Translations under genes and position numbers: made by a program
Notes under the pieces: model-generated
Databases searched by the model: none
Told to the model about the DNA's origin: nothing
What the model saw: the letters and a program-made list of their open reading frames with translations, nothing else
In this document: positions 51,911-59,287 of the stretch, one piece after another
Layout: each line of letters starts with the position of its first letter
Numbering within the stretch: the stretch's first letter is position 1
Origin: Actinobacteria bacterium OK074
GTDB lineage: Bacteria > Actinomycetota > Actinomycetes > Streptomycetales > Streptomycetaceae
Reading direction: 5' to 3'
Length of the DNA: 64,000 bases
Assembly (NCBI GenBank): GCA_001298575.1
Contig: LJCV01000252.1
Location: forward strand, 1-64,000

Positions 51911-52035
51911 CCGACCGTGTCGCCGTGGGTCCGCGTCCTCCCGCACCACCTGCGATTTCATGGCCCCGGTGACCAATCCGCCGTCTCCGCAGGAACGGAT
52001 TACGCACGGACATGTCCCGACCGCGGAGGATCTCG

Positions 52036-52620
52036 GTGAAAGAAGCAGTACATATCGGAAGAAATCCCTCGGTCGGGCCTGACCTGGAGGAACTGGTGGG
52101 CCGGGTGGCCCTGGGGGACGAGCGGGCGTTCGCCGGTGTCTACGACGCCGTGGCGGGCTCCGTGCTGGGAGTCGTGCGTGCGGTCGTCCGCGACCAGGCG
52201 CAGTCGGAGGAGGTGACGCAGGAGGTCCTGGTTGAGGTGTGGCGGACCGCTCCCCGCTATCGGCCCGACCGCGGGACGGCGATCAACTGGATCCTCACGC
52301 TGGCGCACCGCCGGGCCGTCGACCGGGTGCGCTCGGTGGACGCCGCGGTCCTCCGGGACCACAAGGCCGCGCTGCTGGAACGGGTGCCCGAGTACGACGA
52401 GGTGGTCGAGCACGTGGAGACCCGGCTGGAGCGCGAACAGGTACGGCGCTGCCTGCGCACGCTGACGGAGATCCAGCACCAGGCCGTCACCCTGGCCTAC
52501 TACCGGGGGCTGACCTACCGCGAGGTGGCCGAGGCGCTGGCGCTGCCGCTGGGGACCGTCAAGACCCGACTGCGCGACGGACTCATCCGGCTGCGCGACT
52601 GCCTGGGGGTGACCGCGTGA
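52036..52620 (+). CDS. ECF sigma factor, SigK type
   Basis: The protein is 194 residues from a GTG behind GGAGGATCTC; an in-frame ATG at 52012 is less well placed. Region 2: AVVRDQAQSEEVTQEVLVEV with YRPDRGTAINWILTLAHRRA. Region 4: LTEIQHQAVTLAYYRGLTYR and EVAEALALPLGTVKTRLRDG. These are close to the SigK consensus of actinobacteria. The stop overlaps the anti-sigma GTG start, the standard SigK/RskA arrangement, so activity is controlled by the next gene product. Confidence 0.93.
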   Translation: MKEAVHIGRNPSVGPDLEELVGRVALGDERAFAGVYDAVAGSVLGVVRAVVRDQAQSEEVTQEVLVEVWRTAPRYRPDRGTAINWILTLAHRRAVDRVRSVDAAVLRDHKAALLERVPEYDEVVEHVETRLEREQVRRCLRTLTEIQHQAVTLAYYRGLTYREVAEALALPLGTVKTRLRDGLIRLRDCLGVTA

Positions 52621-53369
52621 CGACCACCGATCTGCACCGGCTGACGGGCGCCTACGCCCTGCACGCCCTGTCCGACGAGGAGAGCACCGCCTTCGAGCGC
52701 CACCTGGCGGGCTGCGAACCGTGCGCGCAGGAGACGACCGAGCTGTGCGCGACCGCGGCCCGCCTGGGCCTCGCCGCCGCCACGGCACCTTCTCCGGGGC
52801 TGCGCGAACAGGTACTGCACCGGATCACCACCGTCCGGCAGGAGACACCCGGTTCGCCTGCCTCGGTGCTCCCCGCAAGGGTGGGCCCGCGGACCCGGTT
52901 GCTGTCCCGATGGGCACTCGCCGCCTGCCTCGCGTCGGCCGCGGCGCTGGGCGGGACGGCCGTCTGGCAGCACGGACAGGCAGAGGACGCCCGGGACCAG
53001 GCACGGCGTGCCACGCGGACGACAGACGCGATCGCCGCCGTACTGGCCGCGCCGGACGCCAGGACGCGGGCCGCCGCGCTGACCGGCGACGCCACCGGCA
53101 CCGTCGTCGTCTCCCGCAGCCAGGACAGGGCCGTGTTCGTCGTCTCCGGGTTGAGCGCTCCGCCCAGCGGCAAGGTGTACCAGCTGTGGTTCGACGACGG
53201 CGGCACCATGCGGTCGGCCGGCCTGATGGACCCGGGCCGCGGCAGCCAGGCCGTTCTCCTGCGGGGCGCCGTCGACGGGGCCTCGGGCATGGGCATCACG
53301 GTCGAACCGCACGGCGGCTCGAAACACCCCACCTCCGCTCCGCTGGCCCTGATGGGCTTCCCCGGCTGA
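52617..53369 (+). CDS. RskA-type membrane anti-sigma factor
   Basis: The 250-residue protein starts at a GTG overlapping the sigma stop (GTGA). The cytoplasmic ZAS domain has FERHLAGCEPCAQE, the H-x3-C-x2-C zinc motif. One membrane helix (about residues 98-118, LSRWALAACLASAAALGGTA) leads to an extracytoplasmic RskA C-terminal domain: VFVVSGLSAPPSGKVYQLWF, GMGITVEPHGGSKHPTSAPL. It should hold SigK inactive at the membrane until proteolysis releases it; in mycobacteria this responds to redox. Confidence 0.93.
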   Translation: MTTTDLHRLTGAYALHALSDEESTAFERHLAGCEPCAQETTELCATAARLGLAAATAPSPGLREQVLHRITTVRQETPGSPASVLPARVGPRTRLLSRWALAACLASAAALGGTAVWQHGQAEDARDQARRATRTTDAIAAVLAAPDARTRAAALTGDATGTVVVSRSQDRAVFVVSGLSAPPSGKVYQLWFDDGGTMRSAGLMDPGRGSQAVLLRGAVDGASGMGITVEPHGGSKHPTSAPLALMGFPG

Positions 53370-53520
53370 ACGCCGCGGCGAACGGCAGGGCCCCGACCGC
53401 GCCGACGGGGTCCTGCCGTTCGGGTGCCCGCGCGGCCGGCCCGGGCACGCGCCGTTACGGCATACGGGTGGGTTTCGCGGCATCCCATCACATGACGTGC
53501 TGACGGGTTGTCATACGGTC

Positions 53521-54087
53521 ATGACGATCGATCTTCTGCCCCAGCAGCCCATGCCGTCCCATCCGCGTCGCCGTGACGGGAGAGCCCCGCTGCCCGCCCC
53601 CGAGGACCGTGCCCGGCTGCGTCGGGCGTGGCGGCTCACCGAGGAACAGGTGGCCGAGTCGTTCGGGGTGACGGTGGCCACGGTCCGGTCCTGGGAGGCG
53701 GGGCGCAGTACCCCGGCCGGTCCGCGCCGGGGCGCCTACGCGGCGTTCCTCACCGGGCTGGCCCACGGGCTGGTGCCCGGCCCGGCCGACGCCGCCGGCC
53801 CGCCCGCGGGGCGGCCACCCCGGCCGCCGCGCCGCACCCGACGCCGTCGTCGTACCGTGCCCGCCACCGCGGCCCGGCAGTCGCCCGCGGCCCGCGCCAA
53901 CGACCGGACGGAGGGCGGGAGGACCGCGGTCCCGGCCGGGGCGGTGACGGCCGGGCTGCCGGTGGGGCCCGCGCCCGATCCGGTCTCCCCCGGGCGGCTG
54001 CGCAGGTTCCGGTTCGTGTGCGCCGCGGTCGGGGCGTGGCTCGCCGTCGCGCACCTGACGGCGACCGTGCCCCCACCGCACCCGTGA
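53521..54087 (+). CDS. Membrane-linked helix-turn-helix regulator
   Basis: The 188-residue protein has an XRE-like DNA-binding domain near the N-terminus (LRRAWRLTEEQVAESFGVTV, then ATVRSWEAGRSTPAGPRRGA). A long Pro/Arg linker of about 80 residues follows, and then one C-terminal membrane helix (FVCAAVGAWLAVAHLTATV). No clear ribosome-binding site precedes the ATG, so it may be leaderless or start elsewhere. Such tethered HTH proteins are found beside sigma factors in Streptomyces; the target is unknown. Confidence 0.65.
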   Translation: MTIDLLPQQPMPSHPRRRDGRAPLPAPEDRARLRRAWRLTEEQVAESFGVTVATVRSWEAGRSTPAGPRRGAYAAFLTGLAHGLVPGPADAAGPPAGRPPRPPRRTRRRRRTVPATAARQSPAARANDRTEGGRTAVPAGAVTAGLPVGPAPDPVSPGRLRRFRFVCAAVGAWLAVAHLTATVPPPHP

Positions 54088-54098
54088 GGGGCGGGCCC

Positions 54099-54464
54099 TC
54101 AGACGAGGCCCGTGACCGTCACGGTGACCAGGGGCACGGGTCGCACGGGCACCAGGGCGTGCAGCCGCCGCTCGACGGCGGCACGCACGGCACGGGCCAC
54201 GTCCGCGGTCCTGGCCTCCCGGAGCATGACGACGTGGATGTCGAGCCGCCAGGGGCCGTCGCCGTCCGGGCGGGTCAGCCGTACTCCGGCGGCGGCCGAC
54301 GAACCGGTGCCGCCGGTGCCCGGGGCGGTGGGCCGGGACAGCGCGGAGCGCAGCCGCTCGCCCAGCCCGGGCTTGAGGAAGGCGACCCCGGGCACGCTCC
54401 TCACGGTCGTGGCGACTTCCTCGACGAGCGTCACGTGCGCGCTGTCCACGCGGTTCGCGGTCAT
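54099..54464 (-). CDS. Asp23-like envelope stress protein (short form)
   Basis: The 121-residue protein ends with the alternating pattern of Asp23/Gls24 proteins (WRLDIHVVMLREARTADVAR, then AVRAAVERRLHAL and a hydrophobic strand VTVTVTGLV). Its ATG overlaps the stop of the zinc-motif/Asp23 protein (ATGA). It is the third gene of an operon headed by an ECF sigma gene. It probably forms the membrane-associated scaffold typical of the family; no membrane helix of its own is present. Confidence 0.75.
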   Translation of the reverse strand: MTANRVDSAHVTLVEEVATTVRSVPGVAFLKPGLGERLRSALSRPTAPGTGGTGSSAAAGVRLTRPDGDGPWRLDIHVVMLREARTADVARAVRAAVERRLHALVPVRPVPLVTVTVTGLV

Positions 54465-55087
54465 GCGGTACGGCCTTCCTGGGCGCTGTCGGCCTGCGGG
54501 GGGACGAGATCGGTGACATGGATGTCCACGGCCGCTATGGCCATGCCGAGTTCCCGGTCCGCGGCCTCCCGCACCCGGTCGCGCACCCGGGCGGCGAGGT
54601 CGGGCAGGGGGGCGTCTGCCGGGGCGTGGATGTCGAGGCGGACCTCGGCCCCGCCGTCGGCGTGGACGTCGAGCAGGCGGCAGGAACCGGCCCGGACGCC
54701 CGGGACCGTCTCGGCCGCGGCGCGCAGGGCGCGGGCCGCGACGGCCTCCATGATCCACAGGTCCTCGGCGGGTTCACCGAGGGGCAGGGGGCGGCCCGGA
54801 CGCAGTTCGAGGCGGACGACGTCCATGATCCGCCGGGTCAGCGGCTCGGTGTCGTAACCGACGGCGTCGTCGGCCTCGTCGCGCAGGCCGCGTACCACTG
54901 ACTCCAGCCTGTCCAGCCCCGCCACGGCCTGTCGGCAGTGCGGGCAGGATCGCGCGTGGGCGTCCGTGTCGTCGGACCGCTGTTCCCAGTCCTGCCACGC
55001 CTGCGACAACAGCCGTCCGCACGGCAGGAGTTCGTCGTCGTCATCGCGGGTGGACGGGTTGTTCGGCGGGTCGGTGCGGTCGGTCAT
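54461..55087 (-). CDS. Fusion of an anti-sigma-type zinc motif and an Asp23-like domain
   Basis: The 208-residue protein begins MTDRTDPPNNPSTRDDDDEL and then contains DTDAHARSCPHCRQAVAGLD, which includes H-x3-C-x2-C as in ZAS anti-sigma factors. The second half is Asp23-like: EAVAARALRAAAETVPGVRA, CRLLDVHADGGAEVRLDIHA and ADRELGMAIAAVDIHVTDLV. Its ATG overlaps the sigma stop. The obvious reading is that it is the anti-sigma factor of the upstream ECF sigma, with an Asp23 domain as sensor or anchor in place of a membrane helix. This is inferred from layout. Confidence 0.75.
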   Translation of the reverse strand: MTDRTDPPNNPSTRDDDDELLPCGRLLSQAWQDWEQRSDDTDAHARSCPHCRQAVAGLDRLESVVRGLRDEADDAVGYDTEPLTRRIMDVVRLELRPGRPLPLGEPAEDLWIMEAVAARALRAAAETVPGVRAGSCRLLDVHADGGAEVRLDIHAPADAPLPDLAARVRDRVREAADRELGMAIAAVDIHVTDLVPPQADSAQEGRTA

Positions 55088-55668
55088 CGCCAGGCCCCCA
55101 GTGCTTGTGTCAGACAACGGCGTGCGCGGAAGACACGGGCGCGGACGGCTTCCTGGCTGATGCCGACCGCGTCCGCGACGAACTCGTAGGACCGGCCGTC
55201 GAGTTCTCTCAGTACCCAGCAGGCGCGCTGCTCGGCCGAGAGCAGGTCGAGGGCCTCCCGCAGCTCGCGGACCGCGTCGCGGCCCTCGGTGATGCGGGCC
55301 GGGGACGTGGTGTACTCCGCCGCGGCCACCTCGCCCGCCGCCTCCAGCGGGGCGACGGGCCTGCGGGCCCGCAGCACGTTCAGGCAGCGGTTGGTGACGA
55401 TCCGGTATATCCAGGTGCCGAAGGCGGAGCGCCCCTGGAACTCCGGCAGCGTCCGCCAGGCGCTGATGAAGGCGTCCTGTACGGCGTCCTCCGCCTCGGT
55501 CCGGTTGCCGAGCAGACGCGTGGCGAGCCTGATCAGCGCCGCCGCATGCCGCTGCACGAGCACGGCGAAGGCGTCCTCGTCCCCTTCCGCGGCACGGACC
55601 GCCAGCAGGGCGTCGTCCGTCTCCGCCCCGGCGTCCGGTGGTGCGTTCTGTGTGCTGGGCCCCGCCAC
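55084..55668 (-). CDS. ECF RNA polymerase sigma factor heading the Asp23 operon
   Basis: The protein is 194 residues from a GTG behind GAGGAG. Region 2: ATRLLGNRTEAEDAVQDAFI with FGTWIYRIVTNRCLNVLRAR. Region 4: LLSAEQRACWVLRELDGRSY and EFVADAVGISQEAVRARVFR. It is SigE/RpoE-like. It overlaps the zinc-motif Asp23 gene by ATGA. The promoter region to its right holds three 14-bp iterons shared with the divergent molybdoenzyme gene. Confidence 0.93.
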   Translation of the reverse strand: MAGPSTQNAPPDAGAETDDALLAVRAAEGDEDAFAVLVQRHAAALIRLATRLLGNRTEAEDAVQDAFISAWRTLPEFQGRSAFGTWIYRIVTNRCLNVLRARRPVAPLEAAGEVAAAEYTTSPARITEGRDAVRELREALDLLSAEQRACWVLRELDGRSYEFVADAVGISQEAVRARVFRARRCLTQALGAWR

Positions 55669-55993
55669 TGGGCGGCTCCTCTCGTCCGGTCTCTTCGGGT
55701 TGGACAGCGCTCCGCCGTCCTTGTTACGCGGCTCTTCGGGAGACGGGCACCGTCCGGATGCCGCACCGGACGGACACGTGACGGAGATTTTCCGGAATGG
55801 GTGTTCCGGAACAGGTTTTCCGGGACAGATGCGGGAAACTCCGTTCGGTTTTTTTCTGGGGCCGGACCTGGATCCGAAGGAATCCGTCGATATTTCATCC
55901 GTAGCCGAAGCGGGGGCGGATGGGTGGGAAAAGAAAAGACATCCGATCGTGGGAACGACCAATCCGCCCGGCCGCCGGAACCGGATTCCCCAC
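55669..55993. promoter_or_regulatory. Divergent promoter region with an inverted repeat and three 14-bp iterons
   Basis: CCGTCCGG (55750-55757) and CCGGACGG (55766-55773) form a perfect inverted repeat. Three direct repeats follow with exact 14-bp period: TTCCGGAATGGGTG (55790), TTCCGGAACAGGTT (55804) and TTCCGGGACAGATG (55818). Each core, TTCCGG(A/G)A, is itself palindromic or nearly so. The region separates the ECF sigma operon (minus) from the molybdoenzyme gene (plus). Confidence 0.6.
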
Positions 55994-57622
55994 GTGACCG
56001 AGAACGAGGAACAACGACGAGGCCGGCCCGGCCCCACCCGGCTGCTGCTGGGCGCGCTCAGTGGCGTACTGGCAGGTCTCGCCGCGCTCGCGGTCGCCGG
56101 GGCGGTGGCGGGAGGGGTGCGCCCGCAGGCCGGTCCCGTGGTCGCGGTCGGGGGCGCGGCGATCGACCGGACCCCGGCCGCGGTGAAGGACTGGGCGATC
56201 CGGAATTTCGGCACCGACGACAAACTGGTGCTCCAGTCGGGAATTCTCGGGGTGCTGGCCCTTTTCGCCCTCGTACTGGGAGTGGTCGCGCTGCGGTTCC
56301 GGCGGACCGGGGCGGCGGGTGTGCTGTTGTTCGGGGCGGTCGGCGCTCTCGCGGCGACCGGCAGGCCCGACTCGACGGGTGTCGTCGACGCCCTTCCCTC
56401 GGTCGTCGGCGCGGTCGTCGCGGCCGTGGTCCTGTACGTCCTCGTGGGCCGCCTCGCGCCCCGGGAGCCGCGCCCGGCCGGCGAGAACGGACCGGCCGCG
56501 GTCGCGGAGGGCGGTCCGCGGCCCGGTACGGAGTGGGACCGCCGCGGCTTCGTGATCGCGGCGAGTGCCACCGCCGCCGCCTCCGCGGGAGCGGGTCTCC
56601 TGGGCCGGTCCCTGAACGGTTCCAGCGGCCGGGACGCCGTCGCCTCCCGCGAGGCCGTCGTCCTGCCCGCCCCGGCCTCGCCCGCGCCCGCCGTGCCCGA
56701 AGGGGCGGGGTCGCGCGTCGCCGGGGTGAGCCCCTTCGTCACGCCGAACGCCGACTTCTACCGCGTGGACACCGCCCTCGTGGTGCCGAAGGTGGACGCG
56801 ACGCGCTGGCGGCTGCGCATCCACGGCACGGGGGTCGCACGGCCGCTCTCCCTGTCCTACGCCGATCTGCTGCGCCGGGAGCTGATCGAGCGGGACATCA
56901 CCCTCACCTGCGTGTCCAACGAGGTCGGCGGCCCGTACGTCGGCAACGCCCGCTGGATCGGCGTACGCCTGGCCGACCTGCTGGCCGAGTGCGGCGTCCG
57001 GCCCCCGTCCAGGGGCGGCCGGGCGGATCAGCTGGTGGCCCGCTCGGTGGACGGCATGACGATCGGCAGCCCGGTCGAGGACGTGCTGGACGGCCGCGAC
57101 GCGTTGCTCGCCGTCGGCATGAACGGCGAACCGCTGCCCTTCGCCCACGGCTTCCCCGTCCGCATGGTGGTGCCCGGCCTGTACGGGTTCGTCTCCGCCT
57201 GCAAATGGATCAAGGACCTGGAGCTGACCACCTTCGACGCCTACGACCCCTACTGGGTCAGACGCGGCTGGGCCAAAAGAGCACCGATCAAGACCGAGTC
57301 GCGCATCGACACGCCCAAGCCCTTCGCGCGGCCCAAGGCCGGCCCGGTCATGGTCGCCGGGGTCGCCTGGGCCCAGCACCGCGGCATCGACAAGGTCGAG
57401 GTCCGTGTCGACGACGGCCCCTGGCAGCAGGCCCGGCTCGCCGCCGAGGACACCCGCGACACCTGGCGGCAGTGGTCCTTCCCCTGGCAGGCCGTCAAGG
57501 GCGGCCACACGCTCACCGTCCGCGCCACCGACCGTACCGGCGCCACGCAGACGGAGAAGCGCGCCCGCACCATCCCCGACGGCGCCGGCGGATGGCACTC
57601 CGTGGTCGTGACCGTCGACTGA
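55994..57622 (+). CDS. Membrane-anchored sulfite-oxidase-family molybdopterin oxidoreductase
   Basis: The protein is 542 residues from a GTG (VTENEEQRR). The first 200 residues contain about five membrane helices. A further helix with a Tat-like stretch (WDRRGFVIAASATAAASAGA) then leads to an external domain. The sulfite-oxidase fold follows: VTPNADFYRVDTALVVPKVD, DITLTCVSNEVGGPYVGNA with the Moco-ligating Cys, FPVRMVVPGLYGFVSACKWI and a C-terminal immunoglobulin-like dimer domain (VAWAQHRGIDKVEVRVDDG). Related actinobacterial proteins are of unknown substrate; repair of oxidised methionine or sulfite oxidation are possible. No clear ribosome-binding site is visible. Confidence 0.9.
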   Translation: MTENEEQRRGRPGPTRLLLGALSGVLAGLAALAVAGAVAGGVRPQAGPVVAVGGAAIDRTPAAVKDWAIRNFGTDDKLVLQSGILGVLALFALVLGVVALRFRRTGAAGVLLFGAVGALAATGRPDSTGVVDALPSVVGAVVAAVVLYVLVGRLAPREPRPAGENGPAAVAEGGPRPGTEWDRRGFVIAASATAAASAGAGLLGRSLNGSSGRDAVASREAVVLPAPASPAPAVPEGAGSRVAGVSPFVTPNADFYRVDTALVVPKVDATRWRLRIHGTGVARPLSLSYADLLRRELIERDITLTCVSNEVGGPYVGNARWIGVRLADLLAECGVRPPSRGGRADQLVARSVDGMTIGSPVEDVLDGRDALLAVGMNGEPLPFAHGFPVRMVVPGLYGFVSACKWIKDLELTTFDAYDPYWVRRGWAKRAPIKTESRIDTPKPFARPKAGPVMVAGVAWAQHRGIDKVEVRVDDGPWQQARLAAEDTRDTWRQWSFPWQAVKGGHTLTVRATDRTGATQTEKRARTIPDGAGGWHSVVVTVD

Positions 57623-57635
57623 CCCCCAAGCCACC

Positions 57636-57663
57636 TTTCCCCTTTCCCCTTTCCCCTTTCCCC
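57636..57663 (+). repeat. TTTCCCC tandem repeat, 4 copies
   Basis: Four perfect 7-bp copies lie between the molybdoenzyme stop and the fasciclin gene. A length change would alter the spacing of the fasciclin leader. Confidence 0.8.
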
Positions 57664-57707
57664 CTATGAACGCGGCTCAGGCCGCACCGACACACAGGAG
57701 AACCACC

Positions 57708-58349
57708 ATGAACACCCGCATCCGCCGCATCGCCGTGACCGTCACCGCGGCGGCCGTCCTGCCGCTGGCCCTGAGCGCCTGCTCCGACAACGGCGACGAC
57801 TCCACCAAGGCGTCCGCCTCCACCGCCTCCACGGGCGAGGCCATGAGCGGCTCCACCGACGCCGCCTCGGCCGACCAGCCGTTCGGCTCGGCCTGTTCCG
57901 CGGTGCCCAAGACCGGCTCCGGCTCCTTCGACGGCATGGCGCAGGACCCGGTGGCCACCGCGGCCTCCAACAACCCGGCCCTGTCCACACTGGTGACGGC
58001 GGTGAAGAAGGCCGGACTGGTCGACACCCTCAACAACGCCCAGGACATCACGGTGTTCGCGCCGACCAACGCCGCCTTCGCGAAGATCCCGAAGGCCACC
58101 CTGGACAAGGTCCTGAACGACAAGGCCGAACTGACGAAGATCCTCACCTACCACGTCGTGGGGCAGAAGCTCACGCCGAAGGACCTGGAGAAGGGCTCCT
58201 TCGACACACTGGAGAAGTCGAAGGTCACCACCGCCGGCTCCGGCGAGTCCTACACGGTCAACGGCTCCGCGAAGGTGGTCTGCGGCGACGTGAAGACCGC
58301 CAACGCGAACGTCTACATCGTCGACACCGTGCTGATGCCCACCAGCTGA
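57708..58349 (+). CDS. Fasciclin-domain lipoprotein
   Basis: The protein is 213 residues from the ATG behind CAGGAG. The signal peptide ends with the lipobox LALSAC near residue 25, and a Ser/Thr/Ala linker follows. The FAS1 domain contains VTAVKKAGLVDTLNNAQDIT, VFAPTNAAFAKIP, LTKILTYHVVGQKLT and ANVYIVDTVLMPTS, all canonical. FAS1 lipoproteins such as MPT83 act on the outside of the membrane in adhesion or signalling. It lies 85 bp after the molybdoenzyme gene and probably shares its transcript, as in other actinobacteria. Confidence 0.95.
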   Translation: MNTRIRRIAVTVTAAAVLPLALSACSDNGDDSTKASASTASTGEAMSGSTDAASADQPFGSACSAVPKTGSGSFDGMAQDPVATAASNNPALSTLVTAVKKAGLVDTLNNAQDITVFAPTNAAFAKIPKATLDKVLNDKAELTKILTYHVVGQKLTPKDLEKGSFDTLEKSKVTTAGSGESYTVNGSAKVVCGDVKTANANVYIVDTVLMPTS

Positions 58350-58361
58350 CGGGACATCACG

Positions 58362-58433
58362 GGCCGGGCACCGCGAGGGCGGTGCCCGGCCTTCGCGTCC
58401 GGCTGCCGCGCCTCACCACGCGGCAGCCGGACG
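58362..58433 (+). terminator. Double hairpin terminator after the fasciclin gene
   Basis: The first stem, GGCCGGGCACCGC (58362-58374) with GCGGTGCCCGGCC (58379-58391), is perfect over 13 bp with a 4-nt loop. The second stem, CGTCCGGCTGCCGCG (58396-58410) with CGCGGCAGCCGGACG (58419-58433), is perfect over 15 bp and followed by AGGTTTT. Together they should block read-through into the Asp23 operon. Confidence 0.85.
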
Positions 58434-58495
58434 AGGTTTTCCCGGATCCGGGCGTCACAGCGGCGGGCGGACCGGGTCTGACGGAGTGAGAGCAC

Positions 58496-58531
58496 ATGAG
58501 CAGTGAGGCAGAGAAGGAGAACGTGCCATGA
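58496..58531 (+). CDS. Possible 11-residue leader peptide before Asp23
   Basis: ATG at 58496 encodes MSSEAEKENVP and stops at a TGA that overlaps the Asp23 ATG (ATGA). GGAG precedes it. The Asp23 ribosome-binding site AAGGAG lies inside this small ORF, so its translation could control access to it. This is an inference from the sequence only. Confidence 0.4.
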   Translation: MSSEAEKENVP

Positions 58532-59028
58532 CCACGCAGACCGCACCCGCCGCCAAGGACGTGTCCACCCCGCAGACCGGCCGGCCTGCCGGGACGACGG
58601 CCGTCTCCGGCGGCAGCGCGGGGGCCGACCAGCCGCCCGCGGACCGTGGCCGGACGTCGATCGCCGATGTCGTCGTCGTGAAGATCGCGGGCAGCGCCGC
58701 CCGGGACATCCCGGGTGTGTACGACATGGGCGGCGGGCTCGCGCGCACCCTCGGTGCCGTGCGCGACCGGGTGCCCGGCGGCCGGCCCAACGTGGGGCGC
58801 GGGGTGAAGGTCGAGGTGGGCGAGCGCCAGACGGCCATCGACCTGGACCTGGTCGTGGAGTACGGCGTCCCGATCGCGGAGGTGGCCCAGGACGTACGGG
58901 TGAACGTCATCTCGGCGGTGGAACGGATCACCGGCCTGGAGGTCGTCGAGGCCAACATCACGGTCAACGACGTCCGCCTGCCCGACGAGGACGAGCCCGG
59001 GAGCACGGCCGAGGCCCGCGTGGAGTAG
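58528..59028 (+). CDS. Asp23/Gls24-family envelope stress protein
   Basis: The 166-residue protein has a flexible Thr/Gly-rich N-terminus of about 45 residues. The Asp23 domain follows: TSIADVVVVKIAGSAARDIP, VKVEVGERQTAIDLDLVVEY, GVPIAEVAQDVRVNVISAVE and VEANITVNDVRLPDEDE. In Gram-positive bacteria this abundant protein coats the membrane through AmaP and is induced by envelope or alkaline stress. It heads a four-gene cluster whose last gene encodes an AmaP-like anchor. Confidence 0.93.
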   Translation: MTTQTAPAAKDVSTPQTGRPAGTTAVSGGSAGADQPPADRGRTSIADVVVVKIAGSAARDIPGVYDMGGGLARTLGAVRDRVPGGRPNVGRGVKVEVGERQTAIDLDLVVEYGVPIAEVAQDVRVNVISAVERITGLEVVEANITVNDVRLPDEDEPGSTAEARVE

Positions 59029-59095
59029 CGGCGCCCGGACACGGGCGTCGGCAGGAGTGGATCCGGGTTGGAGGGGTGAGAGGGGTGAGAGGCGG

Positions 59096-59287
59096 ATGGG
59101 CATGAGCACACCGTTCGTAGGGATGATCGCGGGCATGGCCCTGGCGTTCGCCGGGTTTTTCGGTGGATTCGGTGCCTTCCTGCTGGTGGCCGCGCTCGGC
59201 GGTCTGGGCTGGGCGCTGGGCCGGTGGGTCGAGGGCGGCGGCAGCGTCCAGGACGTCCGGGACGCGTTCGAGCGGGGCCGTCGATGA
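59096..59287 (+). CDS. Small DUF2273-like membrane protein
   Basis: The 63-residue protein is almost entirely hydrophobic and Gly-rich (FVGMIAGMALAFAGFFGGFG, then AFLLVAALGGLGWALGRWVE), with two tight helices and a charged C-terminal tail VQDVRDAFERGRR. It matches the small membrane partner that accompanies Asp23 and AmaP elsewhere. A second ATG at 59102 is possible. The TGA overlaps the next ATG. Confidence 0.8.
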   Translation: MGMSTPFVGMIAGMALAFAGFFGGFGAFLLVAALGGLGWALGRWVEGGGSVQDVRDAFERGRR

